Below are positions 9,676-18,340 of a stretch of DNA of 64,000 nucleotides, piece by piece. Source of the DNA: Thermoanaerobaculia bacterium. GTDB lineage: Bacteria; Acidobacteriota; Thermoanaerobaculia; Multivoradales; JAHEKO01. The stretch is from NCBI GenBank assembly GCA_947259195.1, contig CAMYLC010000172.1, positions 36,932 through 100,931 on the forward strand, written 5' to 3'. A program made the position numbers and the translations under genes. How positions within the stretch are numbered: position 1 is the stretch's first letter; the number at the start of each line of letters is the position of its first letter. The notes under the pieces were generated by a model that ran no database searches, was not told the origin of the DNA, and saw only the letters and a program-made list of their open reading frames with translations.

Positions 9676-10872
9676 TCACTCCGCCCTGAGAGCTTCAATG
9701 GGGTCGAGCGTCGCGGCGCGTCTGGCCGGCATGACTCCGGAAAGGAGGCCGACGGCGAAGCTGACCGTCACCGCCAGTCCGACGAACAGGATGGGTGTCT
9801 GAACAGGTAAGCCGGGTACGGCGACCCGCAGCAAGGCACAGAGACCGAGGCCACCGGCGATGCCAATCAGCCCACCGAGAGTGGATAGAGTCGCGGCTTC
9901 CGTGAGAAAGACCAGCTGCACCTGTCTCCGTGTGGCACCGATGGAGCGGATGAGGCCGATTTCGTTCATTCGTTCGCCGACGGCAATCCACATCATGGTG
10001 AGAATCCCGATCACACCCACCAGAAGGGAAACACCGCCGATGGCTCCCACAGCCATGGTGACGATGTTCATGATGTTGCCGAAGACCTCGAGCATGGCAG
10101 CTTGCGAGGTTATGGCGAAGTCCTCCTTGCCGCCATGTCGGTCGGTCAAGACGCTACGCACACCTTCTTCCACTTGTTCTAGCATGCTGGCATTGGTGAA
10201 TGTCAGATCGATCTCCATGAGCTCGTCCATGTTGAAGATCTTCATCGCGGAGGCCACCGGGATGTAGGCTGCATCGTCCAGATCGAACCCCAGGAATTGC
10301 CCCTTGGCCTCCATCAGACCGACGACCCGGAAGCGGGATCCGCCGATGCGTACGAATTGACCCAGCGCATTGCCGTTGCCGAATAGCTCTCGCTTGAGTT
10401 TCGGCCCCAGCACGGCCTGGGCAACGCCGCGACGAGGATCACCCGATGGCCAGAAGGAGCCGACTCGAACGCCCCACTGCCATACGGCCGCTACCTCGGG
10501 GGTGACTCCGTAGACGAAGACGCTCCGACCCCTTCCCCCGCCCTCGACGCGGGCCGAACCGAAGGTCATCGGTACGACCTTCTCGACACCAGGAACCCGA
10601 GTCAGGGCCTCGGCATCGTCGATGGTCAGTTTGTGGGTCGTGCCGCCGAGAGCTCCCGGCAGACCTGAGGTCTCGGATTTACCTGGGTTGATGCCGATGA
10701 GATTCGTGCCGAACTGGGTGAACTGAGACACCATGTAGGCACGGGTGCCCTCGCCGATGGAGGTGAGGAGAATCACCGACGCGATACCTATGGCGACTCC
10801 CAACATGGAGAGGGCGGACCGAAGGCGATGCCCTCGTATGGCCCTCAGGGCCAGGAAGATTAGCTCTCGCAT
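9676..10872 (-). CDS. ABC transporter permease (MacB/FtsX family)
   Basis: LRSALSMLGVAIGIASVILLTSIGEGTRAY, periplasmic MacB-like domain and 3 C-terminal TMs (EIGLIRSIGATRRQV). Confidence 0.9.
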   Translation of the reverse strand: MRELIFLALRAIRGHRLRSALSMLGVAIGIASVILLTSIGEGTRAYMVSQFTQFGTNLIGINPGKSETSGLPGALGGTTHKLTIDDAEALTRVPGVEKVVPMTFGSARVEGGGRGRSVFVYGVTPEVAAVWQWGVRVGSFWPSGDPRRGVAQAVLGPKLKRELFGNGNALGQFVRIGGSRFRVVGLMEAKGQFLGFDLDDAAYIPVASAMKIFNMDELMEIDLTFTNASMLEQVEEGVRSVLTDRHGGKEDFAITSQAAMLEVFGNIMNIVTMAVGAIGGVSLLVGVIGILTMMWIAVGERMNEIGLIRSIGATRRQVQLVFLTEAATLSTLGGLIGIAGGLGLCALLRVAVPGLPVQTPILFVGLAVTVSFAVGLLSGVMPARRAATLDPIEALRAE

Positions 10873-10948
10873 GCCTTGACGCTCTCGACAGGCCGCGCGA
10901 GAACACGGGATTCAGGGGCCCCGGGCTGAGAAGTTGCGACGTTCACTA

Positions 10949-12148
10949 TCATCGGCCCGCCAGTGCCACGACGGGGTCGAGCCGACTCGCGCGACGTGCC
11001 GGCAGGAGCCCGAAGGTGACGCCCACTGCTATGGAAACCGCGAGGGCGGCCGCCACTGCCCAGTTGGGCGCAGCGGCAGGAAATGCCGGATAGATCCTGA
11101 CTAGCGCTCCGACCGCCAACCATCCCATCACGAGGCCGATCAGCCCTCCAAAGGTGGAGAGGAGGGCCGCCTCGGTGAGAAAGACGGAGAGGATCTGACG
11201 CCTGCCGACCCCCAGTGCCTTGAGCAGCCCCACCTCCCTGGTGCGCTCGGAGACCGAGACCAGCATGACATTCATGATGCCGATTCCGGCGACAGTCAGG
11301 GAGATGGCGGCGATGGCGCCCAGCGCCAGAGTCAGAGCGCCCAGGATGCCCGAGAACGTTGTCAGCAGGGCGTCCTGACTGATCACCGTGATGTCCTCCT
11401 CGCCATGGCGCTCGGTGAGCAGCCGGCGGGACTTGTCGCGCAGTATGTCGATGTCGGCGTGGCTGGAAGACTGGATCAGGATTCGAAACAGTGAGGTCCG
11501 ATTGAATATCTGCATGGCAGTGGACACGGGCACCATCGCCAGGTCATCGAAGTCGACGCCCATCTTGACACCCTGCCATGCCAGAACGCCGACGACGCGC
11601 ATACGCCAGCCGCCGACTCGAATGATCTGCCCGACAGGGTCTTCACCGGAAAAGACCTCCCTGGCCAGTTTTGGCCCGACGACCGCCACCGGCGAACCGC
11701 GGTGCATCTCCTCGTCGGGAAGAAAAGAGCCTCGGGCAACTTCGATCTGTCGAGCCAGCATGTAGTCGTAGGTCGTGCCCAGAATCGCCACCTGTCTACG
11801 GCGCTCACCGAATGCGACCTGTTCGGTACCCATGGTCAGGGGAGCCACTCGTTCGATCTCGGGAATGCCGCGAACCAGTGCCTCGGCATCTTGAAGAGTC
11901 AGGTCATTGGGCACACCACCCGCGCCGACGGTACCGGTGGTCTCTGTCTTTCCTGGCACCACGATCAGAAGATTGGTGCCAAGACTGGCAAACTGGTCGA
12001 TGACGTAGCGACGGGCCCCTTCCCCCAGGGCGGTCAGAATCAACACCGCCGCCACCCCGATCACGACTCCTAGCAGGCTCAGCGCGGTGCGCAGCCCATG
12101 GCCGGTCAGGCCCTTGAGAGAGAATCGAAGCAGATCAGCCAGCGTCAT
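10949..12148 (-). CDS. ABC transporter permease (MacB/FtsX family), paralog of the downstream gene
   Basis: LRTALSLLGVVIGVAAVLILTALGEGARRY, EVGLLKALGVGRRQILSVFL. Confidence 0.9.
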   Translation of the reverse strand: MTLADLLRFSLKGLTGHGLRTALSLLGVVIGVAAVLILTALGEGARRYVIDQFASLGTNLLIVVPGKTETTGTVGAGGVPNDLTLQDAEALVRGIPEIERVAPLTMGTEQVAFGERRRQVAILGTTYDYMLARQIEVARGSFLPDEEMHRGSPVAVVGPKLAREVFSGEDPVGQIIRVGGWRMRVVGVLAWQGVKMGVDFDDLAMVPVSTAMQIFNRTSLFRILIQSSSHADIDILRDKSRRLLTERHGEEDITVISQDALLTTFSGILGALTLALGAIAAISLTVAGIGIMNVMLVSVSERTREVGLLKALGVGRRQILSVFLTEAALLSTFGGLIGLVMGWLAVGALVRIYPAFPAAAPNWAVAAALAVSIAVGVTFGLLPARRASRLDPVVALAGR

Positions 12149-12167
12149 TCGTCACCCGTCATGGGGG

Positions 12168-12890
12168 TCATGTCTCGTCTTCATCGGCCAGCATGGCGAG
12201 GATCTCGCTGATCTGGTCGCCGGCGACCCGCCGTTCGATCCGGCCATCCACCAGGACCAGGATGCGATCGGCTCGATGCGCCACCTTCGGATCGTGAGTA
12301 ACGACGATGAGTGTCAGGCCCTCGTCGTTCATCCGATCCAGGAGATCCAGGACCACTCTTCCCGAAGCACTGTCGAGGTTACCTGTCGGCTCGTCAGTCA
12401 GCAGGATCTCGGGCTCCATCACCGTTGCTCGGGCGAGTGCGACCCGTTGGCGCTCTCCGCCGGACAGCTGATCGGGGAGGTGATCGGCGCGGTGCGAGAG
12501 CCCAACGGCATCCAGAGCTTTGGCGACACGACCCCGGCGCTCGGCCCTGGGTTGGCCGGCGAAGATCATCGGCAGCTCGACGTTCTCGGCCGCCGAAAGC
12601 CGATGTACCAGGTGGAAGAACTGGAACACGAACCCGATCTGATGTCGACGCACCATGGTGAGCGCCGCCTCATCCAACTCGGCCACCTCTCGGTCGTCGA
12701 GGTAGTAGCTGCCCGTCGAAGGCTTGTCGAGGCAGCCGAGGATGTTGAGCAGGGTGGACTTGCCCGAGCCGGATGGCCCCATGATCGCTACGTGTTCACC
12801 TTGTCGGATCTCTTCGTTGATGTCCACCAGGGCGTGCACGGGCTCATCGCCCACCTGAAACGTACGGCTGATGTCTGAGAGCTTGATCAT
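12168..12890 (-). CDS. ABC transporter ATP-binding protein (MacB/LolD type)
   Basis: Walker A GPSGSGKSTLLNILG, signature LSGGERQRVALARA, Walker B EILLTDEPTGNLD. Confidence 0.96.
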   Translation of the reverse strand: MIKLSDISRTFQVGDEPVHALVDINEEIRQGEHVAIMGPSGSGKSTLLNILGCLDKPSTGSYYLDDREVAELDEAALTMVRRHQIGFVFQFFHLVHRLSAAENVELPMIFAGQPRAERRGRVAKALDAVGLSHRADHLPDQLSGGERQRVALARATVMEPEILLTDEPTGNLDSASGRVVLDLLDRMNDEGLTLIVVTHDPKVAHRADRILVLVDGRIERRVAGDQISEILAMLADEDET

Positions 12891-12913
12891 CGATGAGAAG
12901 CCGACATCGCCGT

Positions 12914-14062
12914 CTACTCGGCAGTTTCGGTGGCGGCCGCGGCCAGAGCTCCGTCCTCGACCTCCTGTCGGTCGAGCGAGGTCACGACCAGATCGCCTTC
13001 TGAGAGACCGTCGAGGATCTCGGCGAAGTCCCAGTTGCGCAGACCGAGCTCTACCGGGCGCTCGGCGAGTCTTTCACCATCCAACACCAGGACCTTGCCG
13101 CCCTCGATCAACGACGAAGTCGGTATCCGCAGCACCTCCTGTCGCGTGCTGAGGATGACTTCGACGTCGGCCGAGGTGCCTGGCAGCAGCAGGGCGTCCT
13201 CCAGGTCCGTCAGCTCGACTTCGATCTCGACCGTCCGATTCTGCGCCTCGATGTCGAGGACGTAGGGTGCCACGCGCGAGACCGTACCGTCGAAATATCG
13301 ATCGCGGTGGGAGTCCACCGTGACCCGTGTTGGTTGGCCCGCGCGGATGCGGGCCGAGTCCACTTCGTCCATCGGTGCGCTGATGTAGATCGAGTCCGGA
13401 TCGAGCACGTCGATCACCGGCGGCACAGGAAGGGCAGGAGGTGAGGGAGTTGTCCACTCGCCGACCTCGGTCGCGACTTCGGCCACCAAGCCGGGAAACG
13501 GTGCTCGCACAATGGTCTTCTCGACTTCGGTGTGGGCCACAGCCACGGCCGCGGCGGCGCGGTCGACGTTGGCTCCGGCGGCGGCGCAAGCAGCATCTGC
13601 TTCTCGCTTCCTACTATCGATTTCGTCAAGAAGATCCGTCGAGACGATGCTCTCGTCTGCCAGTCGCCGCGTGCGCTCCAACTCCCGACCGGCTCTTTCT
13701 GCCACCAGGCAGGATTGTTGTCGTTGGGCTCGCGAAGCCTGCAGGTCCTCTTCCGCCAGCTTCAATCGTGCCCTCTGGAGGCTATCGTCGAGGCGCAGCA
13801 GCGTGTCGCCCGCTGCTACCCGATCACCTTCGTGGAATGGCAGCTCGACGACCATTCCTCCGTACTCCGGCGATAGCTTCGCTCGGCGGTGGGCCCTGAC
13901 GGTGCCCGCTCTGGAGTTGGTCACGGTCTCTTCTACCAGACCCCGGCCCACTGTCCGGACCTCGACTTCGATCGGTTGCGGCTTGAAGATCGTCAGCTTG
14001 AGAGCTAGAACGACCGCGACCAAGACAGCCACGACCAGGAATCGTTTGAGCCATTTGTTCAT
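12914..14062 (-). CDS. efflux periplasmic adaptor subunit (HlyD/MacA-like)
   Basis: N-terminal TM then barrel-sandwich hybrid motifs (ELPFHEGDRVAAGDTLLRLDD, TIVRAPFPGLVAEVATEVGEWTTP). The track ORF extends to 15001, but homology starts at ATG 14062 (MNKWLKRFLVV). Confidence 0.9.
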   Translation of the reverse strand: MNKWLKRFLVVAVLVAVVLALKLTIFKPQPIEVEVRTVGRGLVEETVTNSRAGTVRAHRRAKLSPEYGGMVVELPFHEGDRVAAGDTLLRLDDSLQRARLKLAEEDLQASRAQRQQSCLVAERAGRELERTRRLADESIVSTDLLDEIDSRKREADAACAAAGANVDRAAAAVAVAHTEVEKTIVRAPFPGLVAEVATEVGEWTTPSPPALPVPPVIDVLDPDSIYISAPMDEVDSARIRAGQPTRVTVDSHRDRYFDGTVSRVAPYVLDIEAQNRTVEIEVELTDLEDALLLPGTSADVEVILSTRQEVLRIPTSSLIEGGKVLVLDGERLAERPVELGLRNWDFAEILDGLSEGDLVVTSLDRQEVEDGALAAAATETAE

Positions 14063-14227
14063 GGGGGCACCCCAACGCGTGTAGGTCCAGCCTTGAACTG
14101 TAACAGAGGCGGCACTGATGGCATTCCAGCCGATCTTGCTCCCTCCCAGACAGCCGGATAGCATAGCCGGTGACAGGGTCTGCTGCCCTGTCGCTCTGCT
14201 ACGCCTACCAGGTACGTCGAGATCGAT

Positions 14228-15187
14228 ATGAAGAGGATTCTGGTCACCGGGGCTCTGGGGCAGATCGGCTCGGAGCTGGTTCCTGCTTTGCGGCGCAAGT
14301 ATGGCTCCGACAACGTCGTCGCTTCCGATATACGGGTGATTCGGCGCGAACAGATCGGGGGCGACGGGCCTTTCGAGGTGCTGGACTGTACTCACCTCAG
14401 AGAGTTGTTGGAGGTAGTACGCCGCCACCACATCGATACGGTTTTTCACCTCGCTGCCCTGCTCTCGGCGGTGGCTGAGGAGAAACCCCAGGTCGCCTGG
14501 GGTGTGAACATGGGTGGCCTGTATCGGGTGCTGGAGGTGGCCCGCCAAACGCGCTGCGCGGTCTTCTTCCCGAGCTCCATCGGGGCTTTCGGGCCCGGCA
14601 CGCCGAAGGACCTGACGCCGCAAGATACGGTGCAGCGACCCAACACGATGTACGGCGTTACCAAGGTCTCTGGGGAATTGCTGTGTGACTACTACCACCA
14701 GAGATTTGGAGTCGACACACGCGGGGTGCGGTTCCCCGGCTTGATATCCTACGTTGCTCCGCCTGGAGGCGGCACCACCGACTACGCGGTGGAGATCTTC
14801 CATGCCGCGATCCGGCACCAGCGCTACACCTGTTTTCTCGACCGAGACACCTGCCTCGACATGATGTACATGCCCGACGCAGTGAGGGCCACAGTCGGCG
14901 TCATGGAGGCTGACGCGACGAAGCTCGAGCATCGCAATGCCTTCAACGTCGCGGCGATGAATTTCACGCCCGAGCGGCTGGCGGAGGAGATCCGACTGCA
15001 CATTCCCGGGTTCGCCGTCGACTATCAGGTGGACCCGGTGCGGCAGTCGATCGCCGACTCATGGCCGAACTCACTGGATGATTCGGCAGCCCGAGAAGAG
15101 TGGGGCTGGGTGCCGGAATACGATCTCGAGACCATGACCCGGGACATGCTCGAGAAGCTCCGGGCCAAGCTAACTGGTGACGGCTGA
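14228..15187 (+). CDS. NAD-dependent epimerase/dehydratase, likely SDR-type L-threonine 3-dehydrogenase
   Basis: MKRILVTGALGQIGSELVPALRRKYG, FHLAALLSAVAEEKPQVAWGVNMGGLY, YGVTKVSGELLCDYY. Adjacent to kbl. Confidence 0.88.
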   Translation: MKRILVTGALGQIGSELVPALRRKYGSDNVVASDIRVIRREQIGGDGPFEVLDCTHLRELLEVVRRHHIDTVFHLAALLSAVAEEKPQVAWGVNMGGLYRVLEVARQTRCAVFFPSSIGAFGPGTPKDLTPQDTVQRPNTMYGVTKVSGELLCDYYHQRFGVDTRGVRFPGLISYVAPPGGGTTDYAVEIFHAAIRHQRYTCFLDRDTCLDMMYMPDAVRATVGVMEADATKLEHRNAFNVAAMNFTPERLAEEIRLHIPGFAVDYQVDPVRQSIADSWPNSLDDSAAREEWGWVPEYDLETMTRDMLEKLRAKLTGDG

Positions 15188-15259
15188 CCGGAGTCGCCGG
15201 ACGCCCGCTGGCCAGCACGGTTGTTGCCGACGCCTCATGACAATGTAAGGAGAGCTGAT

Positions 15260-16483
15260 ATGCCTTGCGATCGACTGGAGAAGGCTCTGAGTCTCGAGTT
15301 GGGTGAGCTACGCGAAAAGGGGACCCTGAAGGGCGCCGAGTCCGTGGTCACAGGCGTTATCCCAGCCGATGGCGAGCGGGGCCCTCGTATCGAGTTGGCA
15401 GGCGACACCGAACGACAGTATCTGCGAATGAACTCCAACAGCTATCTCGGTCTATCGTTGAGGACCGAGTTGATCGAGGCCGAAGAGGAGGCAGCCCGCC
15501 GATTCGGCACAGGGCCTGGCGCAGTGCGCTTCATCAGTGGCACCTACCAGGCTCATGTGGATCTCGAAGGTCGGCTCGCAGCCTTTCATGATCGCCAGGC
15601 CGGCATGGTCTTCAGCTCGGCCTACGCTGCGACCATGGGAGTGCTGCCGGCTCTGATATCGGCCGACACGGCAGTGATCAGCGATGCCTTGAATCACAGC
15701 TGCATCATCAATGCGATGCGTCTAGCCAGGCCGGGTGCGAAGTATGTCTACGACCACCTGGATCTCACCGACCTGGGCAGTAAGCTGGAGTCGGCGGCAG
15801 GAACCCATCGTCGGGCCCTGGTGGTCACCGACGGGGTCTTCAGTATGCGGGGCGACTGGGCTCCTTTGTCGGAGATCATCGAGTTGGCACGCTCGTACGA
15901 CTCCCGGTTCGAAGAGAACGTCGTCGTCATCGTGGACGATTCGCATGGCGTCGGAGCGTTCGGCAAGACTGGGCGAGGCACCGAGGAGTTCACCGGCAGC
16001 GATCAGGTGGATGTGCTGGTGGCGACTCTCGGCAAGGCTTTCGGGGTCAATGGCGGCTACGTGGTGGGTGGCCGCAGTCTCATCGAGTTCCTGCGGGAAA
16101 AGTCCGCCTTCTATATCTATTCGAATCCGATCACCCCTGCTGAAGCCTCGGCGGCGCTGCGGGCTGTTGAGCTGGTTGACAGCCCGCGGGGCCTGGAGCT
16201 GCTGGACCATCTCAGGGCCATGACGGCAAGGTTCGAGCAGGGCCTCGTCAGGTTGGGATTCGAGACCATTCCGGGGGCGCATCCGGTGGTACCCCTGATG
16301 GTGCGAGATACGGCTCGCACGTCGTCCCTGGTAGGACATCTGAAGCGCAACGGTGTCCTGGCAACGGGTCTCAATTTTCCGGTGGTGCCGAAGGGAGACG
16401 AGGAAATCCGCTTCCAGGTGTCGGCGGACCACACGCCGAACGACATCGACTACACGCTTGGAGTTCTGGAGTCCTTCGACTAG
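15260..16483 (+). CDS. kbl: glycine C-acetyltransferase (2-amino-3-ketobutyrate CoA ligase)
   Basis: Alpha-oxoamine synthase fold (MNSNSYLGLS, GTGPGAVRFISGTYQAHVDLEGRLAAFH, DDSHGVGAFGKTGRGTEE, TLGKAFGVNGGY). ATG at 15260 with AAGGAGA. Confidence 0.9.
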   Translation: MPCDRLEKALSLELGELREKGTLKGAESVVTGVIPADGERGPRIELAGDTERQYLRMNSNSYLGLSLRTELIEAEEEAARRFGTGPGAVRFISGTYQAHVDLEGRLAAFHDRQAGMVFSSAYAATMGVLPALISADTAVISDALNHSCIINAMRLARPGAKYVYDHLDLTDLGSKLESAAGTHRRALVVTDGVFSMRGDWAPLSEIIELARSYDSRFEENVVVIVDDSHGVGAFGKTGRGTEEFTGSDQVDVLVATLGKAFGVNGGYVVGGRSLIEFLREKSAFYIYSNPITPAEASAALRAVELVDSPRGLELLDHLRAMTARFEQGLVRLGFETIPGAHPVVPLMVRDTARTSSLVGHLKRNGVLATGLNFPVVPKGDEEIRFQVSADHTPNDIDYTLGVLESFD

Positions 16484-16519
16484 CGGTGCCCCGCAGTCAG
16501 CTGCACCGAGTGCGAGATC

Positions 16520-17272
16520 CTACTGCAGGGAGAATCGGATCGTCAGGCTGAAATAGACGGCTACCGGCTCGCCTTGCAGTGTGGCCGGCTCGAACTTCCA
16601 CTGCATGGCCGTTTCGACCGCGGACTCGGTGAGTCCCATGGGCAGGCCTTTGAGTACCTTGACGTCTCGTACGTTGCCCTTGGCGTCGATGATCGCCTCC
16701 AGAATGACCACTCCCTGAATGCGCCCCTGCCGGGCCTCTTCGGTGTACGGGGGTGCGGGCGAGTAGGTCTTCCTGGGACGCAAGACGGAGCCACCTACCT
16801 TCATCGGCCCGCTGCCGGGATACCGCCCAAACCCCTGGGGGACATTGGGTACTCCAAAGACGGCTTCATCGAGGTCCGTGAGGTCGGTTTCCGGTAGATC
16901 GACGTTCTCGACGACGATGGGTTCGGGCTCGTCAGGCGTCGGATCGGGAATCGGGACCTTCTTGCGCTTCTCGGCGCTCTTGGGGATCTGCTGCTGGCGT
17001 TGCGGCGGCGGGGGATTGAAGCGGATCTGCTGCACCACGTAGACCTCTTGCTGGCGGCCGACCCGCAGGGGCTTGGCTTCCATTTCGGGCATGCTCAGCA
17101 CGAAGAGGACCACGTGGAGCAATATGGCCACCGCCACGGCAATCCGCGTGCGAGTCCTCGACTCCCTCTCCTCGGCAGACGTGTCGATCTCGGGTACGTA
17201 ACCGAGATGCACCCTGAGGGCACTCGATTCCCCGCCCTTGTAGCGTTGCCAACTGGAGCTCTTGTCAAACAT
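16520..17272 (-). CDS. TonB family protein (energy transducer)
   Basis: Single N-terminal TM, Pro-rich linker, TonB C-terminal domain (PPYTEEARQGRIQGVVILEAIIDAKGNVRDVKVLKGLPMGLTESAVETAMQWKFEPATLQGEPV). Confidence 0.9.
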   Translation of the reverse strand: MFDKSSSWQRYKGGESSALRVHLGYVPEIDTSAEERESRTRTRIAVAVAILLHVVLFVLSMPEMEAKPLRVGRQQEVYVVQQIRFNPPPPQRQQQIPKSAEKRKKVPIPDPTPDEPEPIVVENVDLPETDLTDLDEAVFGVPNVPQGFGRYPGSGPMKVGGSVLRPRKTYSPAPPYTEEARQGRIQGVVILEAIIDAKGNVRDVKVLKGLPMGLTESAVETAMQWKFEPATLQGEPVAVYFSLTIRFSLQ

Positions 17273-17428
17273 GTTCAGATCAACCGATGCAAATCTCGGG
17301 CCGTCACGTCTTGGTTAGATACGGAGAAGGGGTGAAGGGGTTCCCGTCTTCTGCATTTCGCGCTTGCGTTCAGGAGAATTGGTGGCAGCCGTTCAGGCCC
17401 AGAGAAGGGCATTCCATGAGTGCCGATC

Positions 17429-18271
17429 CTAGCTGTTTGCCAAGGCAGTCCGCTTGGTCGGCAGGGCGAGTCCACCCATCAGGCCGGCTCGCAGGACGAA
17501 CTCCTCGGCCAGCAGTCGGTATGCCTCCGCACCCGGAGAGCTGGAGTCGAACTCGAAGATGGTCTGGCCATGGGCTGGAGCCTCTGCCAACCGAATGTTG
17601 GTGCGGATCTCGATGGCGAAGACCCGCTCTCCGAACTCCTGACGGATCTGCCCGACATTGTCTCGACTCGCTCGGGTCCGATAGTCGACCATGGTGAGAG
17701 CGATTCCGAGTAGTCGAGTCGGGCTGCCCAGGCGCTGGCAGAGTCGATCTGCCGAGGCGCAGACGTTGCGCACGCCCTCGATCGCCAGGTAGTGAGGCAC
17801 GGCCGGGACGACATAGCAGTCGGATGCCATGAGCGCGTTAACCGGTGCCAGAGAGGGAAAGGCAGGACAGTCGATCAGCACGAAGTCGAAGCTGTCGGCC
17901 ACCTCGGAGAGCTCCTCCTTGAGGAGGCTTTCCCGCCGCGGCAAAGGGCCCAGCTCGCGGTCCAGACTGGTCAGGTCGGTCGAGGCCGTGATCAGATAGA
18001 GACCCATCACCCGGGTGGCTCGAATTGCGTCGGCGATCGGATAGGAGTTCAACAGCACATCGGCTGACGAGGGAGCCAGGGCCCATCTCGAGACTCCGAG
18101 GGACAGCGAGGTCGAGGCCTGGCTGTCGAGATCCACGAGCAGCACTTTGTAGCCCTGGGCAGCCAGTGCCGCTGCCAGGTTGACAGCGGTGGTGGTCTTT
18201 CCGACACCTCCCTTTCTGCTCACGATGGCAGTGATCACAACTCTTCCGTGGGGCACCCGTACCCGCTCCAC
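17429..18271 (-). CDS. ParA family ATPase
   Basis: Deviant Walker A SRKGGVGKTTTAVNLAAALA, VLLVDLDSQASTSLSLG, FDFVLIDCPAFPSL. No ParB neighbour in the window. The start may be the internal GTG before ITAIVSRKGG. Confidence 0.88.
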   Translation of the reverse strand: MERVRVPHGRVVITAIVSRKGGVGKTTTAVNLAAALAAQGYKVLLVDLDSQASTSLSLGVSRWALAPSSADVLLNSYPIADAIRATRVMGLYLITASTDLTSLDRELGPLPRRESLLKEELSEVADSFDFVLIDCPAFPSLAPVNALMASDCYVVPAVPHYLAIEGVRNVCASADRLCQRLGSPTRLLGIALTMVDYRTRASRDNVGQIRQEFGERVFAIEIRTNIRLAEAPAHGQTIFEFDSSSPGAEAYRLLAEEFVLRAGLMGGLALPTKRTALANS

Positions 18272-18340
18272 CCGAGAAGCAGCAGGAGGCCAGGCGGTGC
18301 CACTGTTCGGCCGGTAGGTATTCTAGCTTGTCGAGCCTCT

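Noticed and set aside
14063-15001. N-terminal ~313-aa extension of the HlyD/MacA ORF
   Set aside because: It is antisense to the SDR/threonine dehydrogenase gene; homology and the membrane anchor start at 14062.
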